Source of the DNA: an uncultured bacterium
GTDB lineage: Bacteria > Cyanobacteriota > Vampirovibrionia > Gastranaerophilales > Gastranaerophilaceae
DNA length: 15,038 nucleotides
Reading direction: 5' to 3'
Assembly (NCBI GenBank): GCA_945833895.1
Contig: CAMAGQ010000025.1
Location: forward strand, 1-15,038
Position 1 is the stretch's first letter. Each line of letters starts with the position of its first letter. The notes below the pieces were generated by a model. The model ran no database searches. It had not been told where the DNA came from and worked only from the letters and a program-made list of their open reading frames with translations. The translations under genes were made by a program, and so were the position numbers. This document shows, piece after piece, positions 1 to 7,355 of the stretch.

Positions 1-528
1 CCTCAAATCGAAGTTACTTTTGATATTGATGCTAACGGTATTGTAAACGTTTCAGCAAAAGATAAAGCAACAAATAAAGAACAAAAAATCACTATCACAA
101 ATTCTTCTAACTTGTCAGAACAAGACATAGACAAGATGGTTAAAGAAGCTGAAGCAAACGCTGCTGAAGATAAGAAGAAAAAAGAAGAAGCAGAAATCAG
201 AAATAACGCTTCAAGCATGATTGCATCAGCAGATAGAGTTATCAAAGATTTTGAAGGTAAAATCGATGCTAACGACAAATCTAAATTAGAAGAACAAAAA
301 ACTGCATTACAAAAAGCAATTGATGAAAACAAATCAACTGATGAATTGAAAAAATTATCAGATGAATTGCAACAAACAATGTTTGCAATTTCACAAAAGG
401 CTTACGAAGCAGTTCAAAAAGAAGGTGAAAACGCTCAGAGTGCAAATTCCGAATCAGCATCTTCAAACGCATCATCTTCGAATAACAATGACGACGACGT
501 TATCGACGCTGAATACGTTAAAGAATAA
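1..528 (+). CDS. dnaK: DnaK (Hsp70) chaperone, C-terminal part
   Basis: This is the last 175 codons of the Hsp70 chaperone, which binds exposed hydrophobic segments of unfolded proteins in an ATP-dependent cycle with DnaJ and GrpE. The reading frame is open from base 1, so the gene starts outside the window. The first residues (PQIEVTFDIDANGIVNVSAKD) are the well-known end of the beta-sandwich substrate-binding domain. They are followed by the charged helical lid (about residues 35-145 of the fragment), a Ser/Asn-rich linker, and an acidic tail ending DDDVIDAEYVKE, close to the usual bacterial DnaK ending. The ATPase domain is not in the window. The gene ends with TAA and is followed 28 bases later by a hairpin terminator, so it is not co-transcribed with the kinase downstream. 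The identification is secure. The Ser/Asn-rich linker is somewhat longer than in common DnaKs. Confidence 0.97.
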   Translation, partial: PQIEVTFDIDANGIVNVSAKDKATNKEQKITITNSSNLSEQDIDKMVKEAEANAAEDKKKKEEAEIRNNASSMIASADRVIKDFEGKIDANDKSKLEEQKTALQKAIDENKSTDELKKLSDELQQTMFAISQKAYEAVQKEGENAQSANSESASSNASSSNNNDDDVIDAEYVKE

Positions 529-556
529 TTGTCATAATTTGTTCATTGAACAAACG

Positions 557-589
557 AAAAAGAGAATCTCATTCGGGGTTCTCTTTTTT
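557..589 (+). terminator. Rho-independent terminator of dnaK
   Basis: The left arm AAAAAGAGAATC (557-568) pairs with GGTTCTCTTTTT, with two G-T/G-C closing pairs around an 8-base loop, and runs into a T tract. It separates dnaK from the kinase gene. Confidence 0.88.
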
Positions 590-616
590 ATAGAAAATAA
601 ATAGAAAATAATTTTA

Positions 617-631
617 TGTTATAATCAAAAT
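617..631 (+). promoter_or_regulatory. Extended -10 promoter directly abutting the kinase start
   Basis: TGTTATAAT (617-625) is a perfect extended -10 (TGnTATAAT). Six bases separate it from the ATG at 632, so transcription should begin at or next to the start codon. No purine-rich ribosome binding site lies before the ATG. I see no good -35, which an extended -10 can do without. The transcript is probably leaderless. Confidence 0.72.
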
Positions 632-2434
632 ATGAGTGAGCATAAGAAAATAAGTTTTACAACACAAAACAGGCTGATTATATTCGGATTAATACTAAGC
701 ACATTGCTAATCATGGCTATCGCTGTTTTTGCGTTGAATAATATCCAAAAAAATCTCAATGAATCTTATCAAAATTTCGGGCAAGTTTTGTCTAAAACAC
801 TTGCAATAGAAAGCGTTGAGGTTACGAAAAATGTTTCTAAAAACGAAGTTTCAAAGATTTTAAAAACTCATTCGGATTCAATAATAAAATCACATCCTGA
901 TATTGTTTTTATAGAATTTAGAGATACGAACGGTAATATTATATACAATGCGAAAAACAATTCTGCAAAAAGCACGCAAAAACGTGGAATTTCGGTATCT
1001 TCACCGCTTATGGATTACTCAAACAATACAACAATCGGCTCTGTTGCGATAGGCTTATCGGGCTCATTCATCAGCAAAATTTCATCAACTACAAGAATGT
1101 CTATTTTGTTTGTATTTGCAATAGTTTGGCTGGTTTTCGCATTTGTAATTTTAATAAACACATACCTTATAACAAGAGAATTGAGAATTTTACACGATGG
1201 TGTAAGTAAAATCTCGTCAGGCGAATTTGGCTACAGAATTGAAAGCAAGGATGTCAGTGAAGAAGTTCAGGAGTTGTTCAACGCTTTTAACGACATGTCG
1301 ATAAGATTAAACGTGTATGAAGAACAGAATATTGAACAGTTAACCCTTGAACGCAACAAACTTGAAGCGATTTTGATGAGCATTGCAAACGGAGTTGTTG
1401 TTTGCGATAACAATGATAACGTTGTTTTGATAAATAACCACGCAAAAGAGTTGCTGGAACTTCAGGACGACCAGTTGTTAAACACGGACATTCAGCAATA
1501 TGTTGATACGGAAGGCGAATTTTGTTTTGCTGAAAAGATTAACGAATACAAAAAACTTTCTCTAAACGAAAAATCATCAAAGCCTGTTACGTTTAATATT
1601 ACGATTGACGGGCGAATATTAAAGTCTATAATTTCACCGATGTTTTCGCAAAGTGAGGATTACTTGGGCTACATAATCGTTATGATTGATGTTACAAAAG
1701 AAATCGAAACCGACCAGATGAAATCTCAATTTATTTCAAATGTTTCGCACGAATTGAGAACTCCGGTGACTGTTTTGAGAAGTTACATTGATACTTTGTA
1801 TAATTACGGTGATGAGTTTGATTACGACACTCAAAAAGAATTTATCGGAACTCTTAACACTGAAATAATCAGACTTAACAGCATGGTTAATGATATTTTA
1901 GACTTTTCAAGGCTTGAAGCCAACGCAAAAATAGAAAAAACAGAAAACGACTTAGGACAAATCGTTGACAGCTGCGTTTCGCAGGTTGAAGTTTTGCTAA
2001 AAGAACACAACCTTAAAATTGAAATGGAAAAAGATACGGATATTCCGCTTATAATGTGCAATTACGACAGTATAGCAAGAGCGGTTACGAACTACCTTTC
2101 AAACGCAATAAAATATGCTCCGCAAGATTCAACAATCAAAGTAAGATTATATAAAGAACTTGATAAAAACCTTATAACGGTTACTGTTCGGGATGAAGGA
2201 ATCGGAATTCCTCCCGAATTTCAGAAAAAAGTATTTGAAAGATTTTACAGAGTTGAGAATAAAACCCACAGCGTAAAAGGCACAGGACTTGGCTTGCATC
2301 TTGTCAAAACAACAATCGAAAAACATCAGGGACATGTTTTTGTTAATTCACAGCCAAACCACGGCTCAACCTTTGGATTTTCACTTCCGATTGACCTGAC
2401 ACTTGTTGAAAATACCGACGAAAATTTTATATAA
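632..2434 (+). CDS. Membrane sensor histidine kinase, PhoR/WalK type (HAMP-PAS-HisKA-HATPase)
   Basis: This is a 600-residue sensor kinase that autophosphorylates on His and passes the phosphate to a response regulator. Its parts run in order: a membrane segment (about 14-35), an extracytoplasmic sensor region (about 36-155), a second membrane segment (about 157-179), HAMP (about 180-232), a PAS-like domain (about 240-355), HisKA with the H-box SNVSHELRTPVT (His373), and the HATPase. The HATPase has the N-box with Asn487 and Asn491, the G1 box DEGIGIP (Asp521), the F-box FERFYR (535-540) and the G2 box KGTGLGL (549-555). All catalytic boxes are intact. No response regulator gene is adjacent, so the partner must lie elsewhere. 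The layout matches PhoR/WalK/PnpS kinases, and the next gene is a phosphate transporter with a PhoU domain. A phosphate-sensing role is therefore plausible, but it is only inferred from the neighbourhood. The start is chosen because it gives a normal N-terminus before the first membrane segment. Confidence 0.92.
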   Translation: MSEHKKISFTTQNRLIIFGLILSTLLIMAIAVFALNNIQKNLNESYQNFGQVLSKTLAIESVEVTKNVSKNEVSKILKTHSDSIIKSHPDIVFIEFRDTNGNIIYNAKNNSAKSTQKRGISVSSPLMDYSNNTTIGSVAIGLSGSFISKISSTTRMSILFVFAIVWLVFAFVILINTYLITRELRILHDGVSKISSGEFGYRIESKDVSEEVQELFNAFNDMSIRLNVYEEQNIEQLTLERNKLEAILMSIANGVVVCDNNDNVVLINNHAKELLELQDDQLLNTDIQQYVDTEGEFCFAEKINEYKKLSLNEKSSKPVTFNITIDGRILKSIISPMFSQSEDYLGYIIVMIDVTKEIETDQMKSQFISNVSHELRTPVTVLRSYIDTLYNYGDEFDYDTQKEFIGTLNTEIIRLNSMVNDILDFSRLEANAKIEKTENDLGQIVDSCVSQVEVLLKEHNLKIEMEKDTDIPLIMCNYDSIARAVTNYLSNAIKYAPQDSTIKVRLYKELDKNLITVTVRDEGIGIPPEFQKKVFERFYRVENKTHSVKGTGLGLHLVKTTIEKHQGHVFVNSQPNHGSTFGFSLPIDLTLVENTDENFI

Positions 2435-2476
2435 CGAAATCCCATAAAAATTCCACAGTATATTTTTTCTTAACAT

Positions 2477-2519
2477 TTGGATAATTTATTGAAAATTTTT
2501 TTTATTTATTGGATAATTT
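2477..2519. repeat. 11-bp direct repeat upstream of the phosphate transporter
   Basis: TTGGATAATTT occurs at 2477-2487 and again at 2509-2519, exactly 32 bases (about three helical turns) apart, in the gap between the kinase and transporter genes. The placement upstream of a possible -10 (TATAAA at 2551-2556) is what one would expect of a transcription factor binding pair. It does not match a Pho box that I can confirm. Confidence 0.5.
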
Positions 2520-2583
2520 GTCTGTGTGCCTAAAATTACACATAACAAGTTATAAAGTATGAAACTCAAACGGAGAAAGAATA

Positions 2584-4350
2584 ATGGATATATTTGCAAT
2601 ATTTAAGTTATGCGGAGGACTGGCATTTTTCCTATATGGAATGATGGTAATGTCAGCGGGATTAGAAAAGATTGCCGGCGGAAACATGGAAAAAATGCTT
2701 GAAAAAATGACCTCAAGCCCTTGGAAAGGACTTATCCTCGGTGCAGGAATAACCATGGCGGTACAAAGTTCCTCGGCAGTAACCGTTATGTTAGTCGGGT
2801 TTGTAAACTCCGGAATAATGAAGTTATCACAGGCTATCGGAGTTATCATGGGTTCAAACATAGGGACAACAATAACTTCATGGATTTTGAGTTTATCCGG
2901 AATTAGCAGCGAGAACTTTTTTATCCAATTATTAAAACCTGAATCATTCACTCCAATTTTAGCACTTGCCGGCGTTATAATGATTATGACTTCTCCTAAC
3001 AGCATGTCCAGAAGGAAGAACTTCGGGACATTTTTTGTGGGTTTTGCGGTTTTAATGTTTGGAATGGGATTGATGTCTGCCGCAATGAGTCCGCTTGCTC
3101 AAGACCCGAGATTTGCCAGTGTTTTAACAGCATTCAAGAACCCACTTTTCGGCTTATTTGTCGGTGTTATTGTAACAGCAGTTATTCAAAGTTCGGCAGC
3201 ATCAGTTGGTATGCTTCAAGCGTTATCATTAACAGGAAGTGTATCTTATGCAATGGCGGTTCCTATTATTATCGGTCAAAACATCGGAACCTGTGTTACT
3301 GCTGTTTTATCAAGTATCGGAGTAAACACTAATGCCAAAAGAGTTGCGGTTGTTCACGTTGTGTTCAACATTTTAGGTGCGGCAATTTTCTTACCGCTTT
3401 ACGAACTCGGACACCTTTTTATAAACTATCCGTTTAACGAAACAATAAATCCGTTTGGAATTGCAATTGTTCACTCAATCTTTAACGTTGTGACGACATT
3501 GATACTGTTCCCGTTTGCAAAACTTCTTGAAAAACTGGCTTATACCTTTGTCAAAGAAGAGAAAGACGAAAAAGTTGTTGTGCTTGATGAACGTTTGTTG
3601 TTAACACCTTCCATTGCAATCGCTCAATGTTACAAAGTTACTGCAACAATGGCTAAAATTACCCGTGAAACTTTAGTTATGTCGGTTAGAATGCTAAAAC
3701 AATACAACCCTAAAGTTGCAGAAGTTATTAATAAAAACGAAAATCTAATTGACAAATATCAGGATATATTGGAAAGTTTCCTTCAAAAGTTGTCAGGAAA
3801 AGAGTTGTCTGATGAAGACAGTAACAAGATTTCACAACTCATACTATCAATTTCGGATTTTGAAAAAATTGCAGACCACGCAATACATATTCTTAATTTG
3901 GCAACAAAAATTCAAAGAAAAGAATGGACACTTTCTCCTGACACCATTGCAGAACTTAAGCACGTGGTAAATGCGGTCAAAGAAGTGTTTGATATTACGG
4001 TTAATTCATTTGTTGACCACAATTTAGGACTTGCTTACCACATTGAACCGTTAGAACAGGTTGTTGATGATATCGCTTATATTGCAAAGAAAAACCATAT
4101 CAAAAGGGTTAAAAAAGACCGTTCGCACATAAGAAGAGGTTTTGTGTACGCTGAAATTCTTAACGACCTGGAAAGAATTTCAGACCACTGCTCAAACATT
4201 GCGGCAAATATAATTCAGGCAAATAACAGTTCAATTCCTCGCCACATTCTTAAAAACAAGTTGAAAGAAGCCACAGTCGGAGATTTTGCACTTGAAGTAG
4301 AAGAATTTAAAGAAAAATACGCAGTAGAACCTGTTAATTTCAGCCGGTAA
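2584..4350 (+). CDS. Na+/phosphate cotransporter-like protein with C-terminal PhoU-like domain
   Basis: This 588-residue membrane protein belongs to the NptA/YjbB-type Na/Pi cotransporter family, which moves inorganic phosphate across the inner membrane. The membrane half (about 1-320) has the two inverted-repeat signatures of the family: QSSSAVTVML at 61-70 with GSNIGTT at 90-96, and QSSAASVGML at 202-211 with GQNIGTC at 231-237. The cytoplasmic half (about 335-575) is helical and PhoU-like. It carries two copies of the acidic PhoU metal-site pattern, DFEKIADHA at 425-433 and DLERISDHC at 528-536. The length is usual for the fused form. GGAG at 2572-2575 sits 8 bases before the ATG. The thioesterase gene starts only 13 bases after its stop, so the two are probably co-transcribed. 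In E. coli YjbB the reported activity is phosphate export, so the direction of transport is not settled by sequence. Confidence 0.92.
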   Translation: MDIFAIFKLCGGLAFFLYGMMVMSAGLEKIAGGNMEKMLEKMTSSPWKGLILGAGITMAVQSSSAVTVMLVGFVNSGIMKLSQAIGVIMGSNIGTTITSWILSLSGISSENFFIQLLKPESFTPILALAGVIMIMTSPNSMSRRKNFGTFFVGFAVLMFGMGLMSAAMSPLAQDPRFASVLTAFKNPLFGLFVGVIVTAVIQSSAASVGMLQALSLTGSVSYAMAVPIIIGQNIGTCVTAVLSSIGVNTNAKRVAVVHVVFNILGAAIFLPLYELGHLFINYPFNETINPFGIAIVHSIFNVVTTLILFPFAKLLEKLAYTFVKEEKDEKVVVLDERLLLTPSIAIAQCYKVTATMAKITRETLVMSVRMLKQYNPKVAEVINKNENLIDKYQDILESFLQKLSGKELSDEDSNKISQLILSISDFEKIADHAIHILNLATKIQRKEWTLSPDTIAELKHVVNAVKEVFDITVNSFVDHNLGLAYHIEPLEQVVDDIAYIAKKNHIKRVKKDRSHIRRGFVYAEILNDLERISDHCSNIAANIIQANNSSIPRHILKNKLKEATVGDFALEVEEFKEKYAVEPVNFSR

Positions 4351-4363
4351 CATAGGAATTATA

Positions 4364-5119
4364 ATGAGTAATCTATACACACTTGATAAAAATTATACAA
4401 TTTCAGTTGCGGAAACCGAATGTTCCCGCCGTATTAAGCCGGTCGTTTTGCTGAATTATATGCAAGACCTTGCAGAAAAATCCATCACGAAAATCGGCGA
4501 AGAGTACAGTTGTGAAGGACTTGCAAAAAAAGGCTACGGCTGGTTCATAATCCGCTACCGCATAGAATTTGAAAATAACCCTCAAAACTTAAAAGATATT
4601 ACAATCAAAACAGAAAGCAGAGGTTGCCAAAAATCCACATTCTACAGAGATTTTGAAATTTGTGATACATCAACTCAAAAAACAATTTTACGTGCGGTTT
4701 CAAGTTGGCTGATTGTAGATTTGAAGAAAAAATCAATCGTTAATATTGAAAAAGAATTTCCGAAGTTTTTGCAATTTACACCGAGAGAAAACGATTTAAA
4801 ACTAAACAAATTAAAACCTCTGACAAGGGTAGACAAGGAAAAACTTTTTGAAATTCGTTATGATGATTTAGACATCAATAACCACGTAAATAACACGGTT
4901 TATATCAGTTGGGCGTTGGAAGTTCTTGATTACGAATTTAGGAAGAACCACGCAATAAAATCAATTGATGTTTATTTCAAACATGACATTCAATACGGAG
5001 AACCGGTGCTGTCACAAGTTTGTATTGACGAAGAAAATTCAACAACCGAACATGTGATAAAAAATGCGAACACAAACGAAAACTTATGTTTGCTTAAATT
5101 TGAATATGTAAAATTATAG
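4364..5119 (+). CDS. Acyl-ACP thioesterase (FatA/FatB-like, double hotdog)
   Basis: This 251-residue enzyme hydrolyses acyl-ACP to free fatty acid plus ACP and so ends or diverts fatty acid synthesis. The N-terminal hotdog half has the LLNYMQDLAE helix (29-38) and GYGWFIIRYRIEF (57-69). The C-terminal half has DLDINNHVNN (168-177). Its D170-x-N172-x-H174 pattern matches the catalytic Asp/Asn/His pattern reported for plant FatB enzymes. The length is usual for bacterial members. AGGAA at 4354-4358 precedes the ATG by 5 bases, and the gap to the transporter gene is only 13 bases, so they share a transcript. The synthetase that follows has its own promoter overlapping this stop codon. The chain-length preference cannot be read from the sequence. 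Confidence 0.92.
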   Translation: MSNLYTLDKNYTISVAETECSRRIKPVVLLNYMQDLAEKSITKIGEEYSCEGLAKKGYGWFIIRYRIEFENNPQNLKDITIKTESRGCQKSTFYRDFEICDTSTQKTILRAVSSWLIVDLKKKSIVNIEKEFPKFLQFTPRENDLKLNKLKPLTRVDKEKLFEIRYDDLDINNHVNNTVYISWALEVLDYEFRKNHAIKSIDVYFKHDIQYGEPVLSQVCIDEENSTTEHVIKNANTNENLCLLKFEYVKL

Positions 5120-5145
5120 TCAAATCACAAAATTTATGTTATAAT
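5117..5145 (+). promoter_or_regulatory. Promoter of the acyl-CoA/ACP synthetase gene
   Basis: An extended -10, TGTTATAAT (5137-5145), is preceded at 17 bases by a weak -35, TAGTCA (5117-5122), which overlaps the thioesterase stop codon. The extended -10 sequence is the same as in front of the histidine kinase gene. Here, however, a 5' leader with a real ribosome binding site follows. Confidence 0.65.
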
Positions 5146-5175
5146 ACTATTCAAAATAAAATGTTTTATAGATAT

Positions 5176-5183
5176 AGGGGAGA
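5176..5183 (+). promoter_or_regulatory. Ribosome binding site that fixes the synthetase start at 5191
   Basis: AGGGGAGA lies 7 bases before the ATG at 5191. The in-frame ATG at 5161 has no such site and would fall within about 10 bases of the predicted transcription start, so 5191 is preferred. Confidence 0.75.
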
Positions 5184-5190
5184 AAAGTAT

Positions 5191-6858
5191 ATGAAAGAGA
5201 ATGTACTGTCACTATTAGATAAGAATACAAAAATATACGGAGAGAGAATTGCTCTTGGAAAAAGAAACAAATACGGCTGGAAAGAACTCACCTACAAGGG
5301 TTTGAGCATACTTACAAAACAATTGGCAAGTTATCTTATTACTGATTTGCAGATGCAAAAAGGCGATAAACTTGCGATTTTGTCAGAATCTATGCCTGAG
5401 TTGGGGGCGTGTTTATTTGCATCCGTTATTTCAGGCATGGTAACTGTTCCGCTTGATAACAAGTTAACAATTTATGAATTAGTTTCTATATTATCAAACT
5501 GTCAACCGTCGGTTCTAATAGTTTCTCTGGCCAACTTAGAAAAAGGTATTGCACTTCAAAAAGAAATTCCGTCAATAAAACACTTAATCCTTATGGATGA
5601 ACACAGTGAAAAAATAGATATTCCAAGCCTTTACACATTGCCGTCAGCAACAGAATGTAAATGGCGTCACCGTTCATTAAGAGATACGGCTCTAATCATT
5701 TACACATCAGGCACAACAGGTGCTCCGAAAGGTGTTCAGACAACTTTTGGAAACATGACGTCCCAAGTATTAGGCATGGAAAGCATTTTGGAAGAAATTC
5801 TGCCGAAAGAATCCGTCAACTTGCTTTCAATATTGCCAATGAACCATTTGTTTGAACTAACTGTAGGATTTTCAACATTCCTGAACAAAGGTTCATCAAT
5901 CTACTATCCGCAAAGTTTAAAACCCAGAGATGTCTTAGGCGATATGAGAGAAAAGAAAATCGACTTTATGATAGTTGTTCCAGCTTTCTTGAAGTTATTA
6001 AAAACTACAATTGAAGCAGATATAAAATCTTTGCCGGAAGAAGAACGCTTGTTGTTTGAAAAATCTTACGCAGCAGCAGAATATATAACAGATTATTCTA
6101 TCAGACGTCAACTGTTCAGAAGTATTCTTTCAAAATTCGGAGGAAACTTCTACGGTGTAATTTCAGGCGGTGCCCCATTAGAAGCATCTGTAGGCGAATT
6201 TTTTGAAAGAATCGGTATAAAGGTATTCCAAGGTTACGGACTAACAGAAACAAGCCCTATTATCTCAATAGATAGAGGAGAAGACAGAAAACTTCTTTCT
6301 GTAGGACCTGTACTGGACTCATACGAAGCAAAAATCGATTCTAAAACAGGCGAATTACTCGTTAAAGGACCTTCTGTAATGAAAGGTTACTACAATAACC
6401 CTGAAAAAACCGCCGAAGTCTTAGAACCTGACGGCTGGTTCCATACAGGTGATATTGCAGAGTTTGATGAGGACGGAAGACTTTACATCACAGGAAGAAT
6501 TAAAAACATGATTGTTCTTTCCGGCGGTAAAAAAGTTTTCCCGGAAGAAGTAGAATCTGTACTTGAACAGAACAAAGAATTTGCAGAAATCTGCGTATTT
6601 GGAGCAAAAAGAAGTTCAGGAGCAAAAGACGGTACTGAAGAAATTATGACAGTAATCGTACCGACTCAAAATACAATCGACAAATTTACAAATGAAGATG
6701 ATTTACAAAAATACATTGTTAAGGAAGTAAAAAAACTTTCAGTTCAACTTGCACCATACAAAAGACCTGTTAACATTGTCGTAAGAAAAGAACCGCTTCC
6801 AAGAACTTCAACAAGAAAAGTTAAACGTAACGTGGTAAAAGAAGAAGTTATGGCTTAA
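5191..6858 (+). CDS. AMP-forming long-chain acyl-CoA / acyl-ACP synthetase
   Basis: This 555-residue ANL-superfamily enzyme activates free fatty acids with ATP to acyl-AMP and then transfers them to CoA or ACP. In order it shows the ATP loop YTSGTTGAPKGV (171-182), PMNHLFELT (216-224), the A5 motif YGLTETSP (349-356), GWFHTGD with the catalytic-domain Asp (415-421), and a hinge region around GRLYITGRIKN (429-439). The C-terminal PRTSTRK (537-543) has Lys543 in the place of the adenylation lysine. All key residues are present and the length is normal. Cyanobacterial relatives act as acyl-ACP synthetases that recycle fatty acids. The thioesterase gene directly before it makes a release-and-reactivation pair plausible. 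The acceptor (CoA or ACP) cannot be decided from sequence. The start is set by the AGGGGAGA site. An ATG ten codons upstream is possible but less likely. Confidence 0.93.
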   Translation: MKENVLSLLDKNTKIYGERIALGKRNKYGWKELTYKGLSILTKQLASYLITDLQMQKGDKLAILSESMPELGACLFASVISGMVTVPLDNKLTIYELVSILSNCQPSVLIVSLANLEKGIALQKEIPSIKHLILMDEHSEKIDIPSLYTLPSATECKWRHRSLRDTALIIYTSGTTGAPKGVQTTFGNMTSQVLGMESILEEILPKESVNLLSILPMNHLFELTVGFSTFLNKGSSIYYPQSLKPRDVLGDMREKKIDFMIVVPAFLKLLKTTIEADIKSLPEEERLLFEKSYAAAEYITDYSIRRQLFRSILSKFGGNFYGVISGGAPLEASVGEFFERIGIKVFQGYGLTETSPIISIDRGEDRKLLSVGPVLDSYEAKIDSKTGELLVKGPSVMKGYYNNPEKTAEVLEPDGWFHTGDIAEFDEDGRLYITGRIKNMIVLSGGKKVFPEEVESVLEQNKEFAEICVFGAKRSSGAKDGTEEIMTVIVPTQNTIDKFTNEDDLQKYIVKEVKKLSVQLAPYKRPVNIVVRKEPLPRTSTRKVKRNVVKEEVMA

Positions 6859-6882
6859 CAAACAAAATAAAATAACATTTGA

Positions 6883-6920
6883 AAAACTCCTGAGTACAAA
6901 ACTACCTCAGGAGTTTTCTT
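6883..6920. terminator. Bidirectional terminator between convergent genes
   Basis: AAAACTCCTGAG (6883-6894) and CTCAGGAGTTTT (6906-6917) form a perfect 12-bp stem with an 11-base loop, flanked by A on the left and T on the right. It can end both the synthetase transcript and the minus-strand transcript of the small gene that stops at 6948. Confidence 0.9.
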
Positions 6921-6947
6921 ATTTATAATATTTTAAAATCAAACAAC

Positions 6948-7277
6948 TTAACCTAAAATTTCAAAAACAGGTCCATCGAAATTTGTTTCAGGGGTATCTT
7001 CGATGTAGGTATGTTCGATATTACCTTCTTTAATTTGACGGGCGATAAATTTATCAGCTTCTCTGTCCTTGCCGATAAGATAAATACCGTCTTTATTTGT
7101 TAAAACGCCTGCTTGTCCCAGATTGATTTCTTCACGAACCTTTGCAGGTGTAGAATTACCAAACCCTTTCAATTCAAAATAAGGCTTAATTTTATCTAAC
7201 GGTTTTGATAGCGGAATATTTTTATAAGGAAGATGTACTGAACCAAAAGACGTGCTATTTACTGAATTTACTTGCAT
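6948..7277 (-). CDS. Small protein of unknown function with N-terminal 'SFG' signature
   Basis: This 109-residue protein is not recognised. It begins MQVNSVNSTSFGSVHLPY. A short polar segment with a Phe-Gly near residues 11-12 is, in my recollection, common at the start of many Gastranaerophilales proteins, though its meaning is unknown. The rest is a small mixed alpha/beta sequence with no signal peptide, membrane segment or cysteines. The part from about residue 55 (AGVLTNKDGIYLIGKDREAD) looks like two strands followed by a helix. AGGAG lies 7 bases before the ATG, which supports the start. It is downstream of, and on the same strand as, the TPR-glycosyltransferase gene, 78 bases away. I see no convincing terminator in that gap, so they may be co-transcribed. 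It ends at the shared bidirectional terminator. Confidence 0.75.
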   Translation of the reverse strand: MQVNSVNSTSFGSVHLPYKNIPLSKPLDKIKPYFELKGFGNSTPAKVREEINLGQAGVLTNKDGIYLIGKDREADKFIARQIKEGNIEHTYIEDTPETNFDGPVFEILG

Positions 7278-7355
7278 AATTTTCTCCTAACTTGAGTTAT
7301 CACACTCATATAAAATACCTGATAAAAAATTTTTGCTAAAATTATAAAATTTTCG

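Noticed and set aside
3..332. Minus-strand 109-codon ORF
   Set aside because: It is the antisense shadow of the dnaK lid region.
2550..3005. Minus-strand 151-codon ORF
   Set aside because: It lies opposite the Na/Pi cotransporter with no ribosome binding site. Its hydrophobicity mirrors the real gene.
5161..5190. Upstream ATG as start of the acyl-CoA synthetase
   Set aside because: It has no ribosome binding site and is too close to the predicted transcription start. AGGGGAGA supports the ATG at 5191.
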